Of a stretch of DNA of 64,000 bases, positions 59,906-64,000 are shown one piece after another. Positions within the stretch are counted from its first letter, which is position 1; each line of letters begins with the position of its first letter. The notes beneath the pieces were generated by a model. It saw only the letters and a list, made by a program, of their open reading frames with translations. It was not told the DNA's origin and did not search any database. The stretch comes from Peronospora farinosa (taxonomy: Eukaryota; Oomycota; Peronosporomycetes; Peronosporales; Peronosporaceae), in NCBI GenBank assembly GCA_947646735.1, contig CANTFK010000982.1, forward strand, positions 62,001 to 126,000, given 5' to 3'. The position numbers and the translations under genes are program-made.

Positions 59906-60504
59906 TGTAGACGGGCACTTCTATGAAGTTGCCTCGTACTACGAGCACACACCTTATGCACAAGCGAGGAAGCGGTTAGACCGCCTTACCTTCGCGTGCG
60001 AGGGTGGTTGGGAGGTTGGTCGACTGCTTAAGCAGTCGTACCACCAGTTGCCTCTCGCTTAAGCGAGAGTGCAACGAACTTCTTAACAAGAAAGCACCGA
60101 CGTCACGCAGAAGCTTTTCAACTTCTCGTGCGTGGTGCTTCGGAATTTAGCAAATTCAAGACTGAGTTATATTTAATTAATTATAACTAAATATATACTT
60201 AACTACTGATTGGCTATATATATATATAGATCGGATACGCGACTCTTTAGAAGCGTATCCTGTCGCATGATCTTAAATCTAGATTTAAGATCGCAACTGA
60301 CGTCCTTCTGAGACGTCGCGATGCCTAGCTTCAACTAGCGTCATCCCTTCTCATGTGAATCCATAAATGGATATCACATTCACGAGCGTGGATCACATTT
60401 GTGTATCGCACCCAAGTGACAGGTCAAAAGTAATCATGGATACTTTTAGACCAAACATTAAGTATATTACTTAATGTGTACGTGTAAGTAGATGCCCTGT
60501 TACA
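59906..60504 (-). repeat. Gypsy 5' LTR (599 bp)
   Basis: It has TG...CA ends and the same family as 2064-2656 and 3814-4411. It holds perfect palindromes at 60021-60038 (CGACTGCTTAAGCAGTCG), 60052-60069 (CTCTCGCTTAAGCGAGAG) and 60269-60292 (24 bp centred on TCTAGA). It also has hairpins with short loops at 60233-60260, 60299-60317, 60359-60372, 60426-60447 and 60455-60477, and a long imperfect stem at 60092-60140. It has an extra 11-bp GGTTGGGAGGT-like segment relative to copy B. Confidence 0.85.
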
Positions 60505-61390
60505 TAAACGATAGCGCATATGCAGCCGTGGGCGCAGTCGATATGACTACGAAGCCTTTCGTACATGAGTGACTGATAGCGACGGACATCACCGCGTCTT
60601 CGTTGTCATTGTGGCGAATGCACGAAAGTGCAGTTTTCATTATAGAAAAAGAACTTATCGTTGAGTTGTTTGCACGCATCACGTATTGGCGTATGTAACA
60701 TCGTGTTTCTGTCACGTCGTTGTGTAGGCCAAGCAGACCTCAATGAAGTTGGCTACCTCAACATCCACTTAGACTCAGTGCCTTCTTGGGAGGTAGTTTT
60801 GTCCGCTTTCTTCGACAACTCGTCGAAGTACACTTCAGTAGTCCTGAGAGGTACTACAATCCATGCATTTGGGTGACACGAACAGAAAATGGTGCGATGT
60901 CGTCTATTGTTGCCGACACTTCGACGTAAAGGTCGAACTTGAGATTTGCTTTTCTTGCTCATATAATCAAATCTGGCGAGCTGTACGACTCAAAAGTGCT
61001 GTTAACGTCCTGTTTCGAGTAGTAGGCTGCAATTTAAAGCAGTACCAAGAAGAATGGAACGGCATCAGAAAGATGCTAGAAGCGCTCAACACATATTTTT
61101 AACTACATTTTTCTATGGGTCGCGTCTTCAGCAACACTTTGGTTGCTGAAGTCACGGTATCATGCGTTAGCATGAGGCATTTAAACAACATTTGGTGCTA
61201 TGCAGTAACTCTCTTACAGTGACTTCATTCCATCAAAGGGCTAAAATGAATCTGCGTTTGAATAGTAATCAAGTTGATCTTCTAGTGAAGTGAAGATGCT
61301 GCATTTCATTCCTTATTTCCGACGTACTGCCGATTAAGTAGACTAATGGATTACTACCACCATTGGGCGTACAATTGATGGAAATGAAAA
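60505..61390. other. Unassigned region between Gypsy 5' LTR and Copia
   Basis: No domain was recognised. Two short plus-strand frames (60661-60876 and 60863-61102, the latter ending KQYQEEWNGIRKMLEALNTYF) have no identifiable family. A perfect 10-bp hairpin lies at 61126-61151 (CTTCAGCAAC, 6-nt loop, GTTGCTGAAG), followed by CATGC-GTTA-GCATG. The missing Copia gag, protease and integrase are not recognisable here. The region may be decayed transposon sequence. Confidence 0.4.
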
Positions 61391-63124
61391 ATGGTCTTAC
61401 GCCATTCAACAGAGCGCCGATACTCGTCGTGGCTTGAGGAGTACCTCGTGAATGCTGCACTCCATGAAAATAGCGAAAGTCTTACAGCGAACCATAGATG
61501 GCGAGCAAATGAGACCAAGATTCCCAAAAGCTTTACTGAAGCGATGAAGACGCCGCAAAAAGACGAATGGTATCATGGTATGGAGAACGAGGTGAACGCC
61601 ATGTTTTCTAAGGGAGTACTGGTTCCGATAGATGAAGCAGAAGCCCCGGCGAAGGCAAACAAATTAGGATTAATGTGGAGATTCCAAGTGAAGACTGATG
61701 ACCAAGAATTCATTACTCGTTTTCGTCCTAGACTTGTAGGATTAGGAAACCATCAGCAGCCAGGAATTGACTACGTGGAATCATTTTCGCCTGTCGCACG
61801 GATTGTTACCTTTCGAGTGTTGGTGGCACTAGCCACAAAATTCGGACTGGTTTTATATCAAGGAGATGTACAAACAGCATACTTGAATGCGAATTTACAG
61901 ATCAGGCAATATGTCCGAAATATACCAGGATTCCCTCAACCCCCAGGAATCATCTATCGAGTGGACAGAGCGCTCTATGGCTTGCATCAGTCAGGAGCCG
62001 AATGGAATGAAGAGATTGATAACTGGATGTTCACTCAAGAGTTCAAACGTAGTGAGACTGAGCCTTGTCTTTACTTCTACTGCAAACATGCAGTACTGGC
62101 TCTTCTCATGTTATACGTCGACGATGTGGTATTAGCGACTGATTCTAAGGCATATAAGGCATCATTTTTTGAAGCCATCGACGCGAAATATGGTTTTAAA
62201 GATGGAGGAAAGCTGCACTATTTTTTAGGCATCAATGTCGAGCAAGATGAGACGGACACGTATATTCACCAAACGAAATATTGCAAGGAAGTCCTCGAGA
62301 AAGTTGGCTTTGGCGAAGCACACGGTAGTGCAACTCCTATGGAGACCAACACTAGATACAGGAAGTGCATTGAACCAGCTGAAGACACTGATTTTGATTA
62401 TCGAGGAACTATTGGATCGTTGATGTACTTGGCGACTACTACAAGGCCAGATATTGCGTATGCTGTGGGCTACTTGAGCCGTTTTGTGAGCAACCCATCG
62501 CGAAAACACTGCGGAGCCGTCAAGCGAGTATTGCGATACCTATCTGGTACACTACAAACCGGCATAAGATACACACGAGATATGGGAGCAAACGAAGATG
62601 TTGTCATTACTGGATATTGTGATGCTGATTGGGGCAACGATCCCGACTCAAGAAAAAGTGTTACCGGATTTGTGCTTATAATGGAATCTGGAGCTGTCGC
62701 ATGGGCTGCCAGACGTCAAACAATAGTCGCACAATCAACCGCAGAAGCCGAATATGTGGCAGCATGCGAAGCATCCATGGAGGGTCGCGGAATTGCAAAT
62801 ATACTCAATGAGATTTCACACTGTATACAGGCACATGCTGTACTAACGATGGGCATTGACAATGCGGCAGCTATTTCGTTGGCATGGAAACCCACACATA
62901 GCAGCAAAACAAGACACATTGAGCTAAGATGGCATAATGTGCGCGAACAAATTAAGGCTGGGCATATTTTGGTAAAGAAAGTGTCCGGAACAGAGAATCC
63001 TGCTGATATGTTCACAAAGGCTCTACCGAAGCGCAGCCTAGCGAAGTATCGAGCCGACATTGGCATGAGGATTTCACAAGAGCAAAGATGTTCCGACACA
63101 AGCGTCGGAGGGGGCGTGTTGTGA
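61391..63124 (+). CDS. pol: Copia reverse transcriptase and RNase H
   Basis: The frame is 577 codons, uninterrupted, starting from an in-frame ATG but clearly the C-terminal part of a polyprotein. Reverse transcriptase (about 57-300) has RFRPRLVGLGNHQQPGIDY, FSPVARIVTFRVLVALA, Asp159 in QGDVQTAYLNA, LYGLHQSGAEWN and YVDD at 242-245. The thumb and connection have YFLGINV and TRPDIAYAVGYLSRF. RNase H has Asp411 (YCDADWGND), Glu452 (STAEAEYVAA), Asp490 (GIDNAAA) and Asp539 (NPADMFTKAL), plus KTRHIELRWHNVRE. All catalytic positions are intact, so this part of the element decayed little. It ends SVGGGVL, with the stop within the first bases of the LTR. Confidence 0.95.
   Translation: MVLRHSTERRYSSWLEEYLVNAALHENSESLTANHRWRANETKIPKSFTEAMKTPQKDEWYHGMENEVNAMFSKGVLVPIDEAEAPAKANKLGLMWRFQVKTDDQEFITRFRPRLVGLGNHQQPGIDYVESFSPVARIVTFRVLVALATKFGLVLYQGDVQTAYLNANLQIRQYVRNIPGFPQPPGIIYRVDRALYGLHQSGAEWNEEIDNWMFTQEFKRSETEPCLYFYCKHAVLALLMLYVDDVVLATDSKAYKASFFEAIDAKYGFKDGGKLHYFLGINVEQDETDTYIHQTKYCKEVLEKVGFGEAHGSATPMETNTRYRKCIEPAEDTDFDYRGTIGSLMYLATTTRPDIAYAVGYLSRFVSNPSRKHCGAVKRVLRYLSGTLQTGIRYTRDMGANEDVVITGYCDADWGNDPDSRKSVTGFVLIMESGAVAWAARRQTIVAQSTAEAEYVAACEASMEGRGIANILNEISHCIQAHAVLTMGIDNAAAISLAWKPTHSSKTRHIELRWHNVREQIKAGHILVKKVSGTENPADMFTKALPKRSLAKYRADIGMRISQEQRCSDTSVGGGVL
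63104..63116 (+). other. Copia polypurine tract
   Basis: GTCGGAGGGGGCG immediately precedes the LTR start TGTTGTG. The G-rich run abutting the 3' LTR serves as plus-strand primer. It overlaps the final codons of pol (GGGVL), which is common in compact Copia elements. Confidence 0.75.
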
Positions 63125-63492
63125 TATGTTCCTCCCAAGTTGAAGTCGTTGGAACATTTCATGTCCGTTTACACATTTCACGTCCGTTTACCGATTCCGA
63201 TGGTGAAACGTGGAAACAATGGAGAAGGGAAACGGCGGAGATCAGAATGGGACGAGTCGACAACTGGACGAGTCGACAAATGTTGGTGACAAGGCGGCGG
63301 CTCGCAGGTTAGCTGCAGCCGCATACATGCAAGCTCGAAAGCTCAGTCAGAAAAGTGCAAAGTGCAAGGCAAGTCGTCAGTAGCCAGAAAGTGCTAAGCG
63401 AAGTAATATATATCTTTGAGTGTCAAGAAATATATCTATATATCTAGCATAGCTGGACGCTAGAGAGACTGCAATAAAGCGAGATTGCAACA
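63117..63492 (+). repeat. Copia 3' LTR (376 bp)
   Basis: It begins TGTTGTGATA and ends GATTGCAACA, with TGTTG/CAACA terminal inverted repeats. A TATATA at 63406-63411 and an AATAAA at 63473-63478 give a plausible promoter and polyadenylation signal, with R between. An internal doublet of GACGAGTCGACAA near 63250 is visible. The right flank is CTGTG; the left partner for a target duplication is outside the retained element. Confidence 0.85.
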
Positions 63493-64000
63493 CTGTGGCC
63501 TTCCTTTGTTATCGCGCCGTCGTTTTATCTCTTGGACATCCTCTATCTCCGCATCCAAAACTTTCCTACGTTCTCCAGTAATTATTTCAGGAATCATACA
63601 CATATCCATCAGGTCAGTGCTGGACTCACTCGTCGTCGCACCCTCGCGTGAATGTACTGTATCCTTGGATGTGGTAGGTAGTTCCGTATCTGCATGTACA
63701 TTTTCATCCTCATCCTCGCTATTACTAGTGTCGGATGTCTCTGACCGATAGTCACAACTCACCTTGTCGCAATTTTCGGCAGCTGATTGACTGTCAACAT
63801 CTGTTTCGGTATCGTGGGTCGTTTCACTTTCCAAGCTAGAGGGTTTGCTTGTATGATGTTCTTGAATTGCATCATCACTGGCATTGGCACACATAGGGCT
63901 CTGAGTACTCAGATCGAGTGAATCCCGAATTACAGGAATATCAATTTTGGTCTCCACTGAATCCACATCAACTAATTCAAACTTTGGTGATGACTCGATT
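63460..64000 (-). CDS. Acidic, Ser/Thr-rich ORF, partial, truncated by Copia insertion
   Basis: The frame is open from the right window edge to a stop at 63460. The host part ends at GRPQ (63493). The last ten residues and the stop come from the Copia LTR. The text is acidic and low in complexity (SETSDTSNSEDEDENVHADTE), then IPEIITGERRKVLDAEIEDVQEIKRRRD, a charged helix. I recognise no domain. It could be the variable region between integrase and reverse transcriptase of another Copia element on the minus strand, or an interrupted host gene. Confidence 0.45.
   Translation of the reverse strand, partial: IESSPKFELVDVDSVETKIDIPVIRDSLDLSTQSPMCANASDDAIQEHHTSKPSSLESETTHDTETDVDSQSAAENCDKVSCDYRSETSDTSNSEDEDENVHADTELPTTSKDTVHSREGATTSESSTDLMDMCMIPEIITGERRKVLDAEIEDVQEIKRRRDNKGRPQCCNLALLQSL

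Larger units (their letters stand above)
58805..60504 (-). mobile_element. Ty3/Gypsy element, 5' part: LTR, primer-binding site, gag
   Basis: On the minus strand the order is 5' LTR (60504-59906), primer-binding site (59903-59889), a short leader and gag (about 59861-58805), with gag ending where satellite-like sequence begins. LTR family and strand match the pol half at 3814-10660 across the array. No 5-bp target duplication is evident between the bases before 3814 (GTATCG) and after 60504 (TAAACG), so a single interrupted insertion is possible but unproven. Confidence 0.75.
61391..63492 (+). mobile_element. Ty1/Copia retrotransposon, 5'-truncated, with 3' LTR
   Basis: It consists of reverse transcriptase, RNase H, a polypurine tract and one LTR. 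Gag, protease, integrase and the 5' LTR are not visible within the window upstream. It appears to have landed in the minus-strand acidic ORF to the right: the ORF continues cleanly up to the LTR boundary at 63492/63493 and then reads into LTR sequence. Confidence 0.85.

Noticed and set aside
60863..61102. 79-codon plus-strand ORF as a gene
   Set aside because: It has no family motif and no neighbouring frame that extends it. It is described within the unassigned region instead.
62716..63162. 148-codon minus-strand ORF
   Set aside because: It lies opposite the intact Copia RNase H frame and is a shadow of it.

Overview
The window looks like a repeat-dense, heterochromatin-like segment of an oomycete genome, most likely Phytophthora or a close relative. 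I infer this from the Ty3/Gypsy reverse transcriptase wording (VRKATGGWRVVHDYN, PIPRKDVL, WEWLVMPQGL, YFDDVFVHS), from a Ty1/Copia element of the same style, and from the absence of any prokaryotic gene organisation. No ordinary host gene is clearly present. Species assignment is inference.

Layout. (1) Positions 1-6474 form a large inverted repeat. Two copies of the 3' end of one Gypsy chromovirus (integrase C-terminus, chromodomain, polypurine tract, 3' LTR) face each other tail to tail around a 1.16 kb hairpin-rich spacer (2657-3813). (2) The right-hand copy continues on the minus strand to about 10660 with integrase, RNase H, reverse transcriptase, protease and zinc knuckle. It carries several stops and frameshifts. 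(3) Positions 11035-58588 are one uninterrupted satellite array of about 275 head-to-tail monomers of 174 bp, with about 17 GATC sites per monomer. (4) Positions 58805-60504 hold the 5' end of a Gypsy element of the same LTR family on the same (minus) strand: LTR, primer-binding site and gag with two frameshifts. The array therefore lies between a gag half and a pol half. (5) Positions 61391-63492 are a 5'-truncated Copia element with its 3' LTR, which interrupts an acidic minus-strand reading frame that runs off the window.

The most interesting item is an antisense gene in the Gypsy element, present in both copies (421-1957 minus, 4518-6054 plus). It lies between the pol end and the 3' LTR and runs opposite to pol. 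It has its own TATA-like box and a good ATG. A 61-nt GT-AG intron would join two frames into a 491-residue protein with a basic N-terminus and a long coiled coil. Its second exon overlaps the chromodomain-coding strand in antisense. LTR polarity is fixed independently by the polypurine tract at one LTR end and the TGG primer-binding site at the other, so the antisense assignment does not depend on the ORFs.

The Gypsy LTR is unusual in being a string of perfect or near-perfect palindromes. The satellite is also built of self-complementary GATC/CGATCG/TGATCA words. All coordinates, repeat counts and identities were judged by eye, without alignment software.
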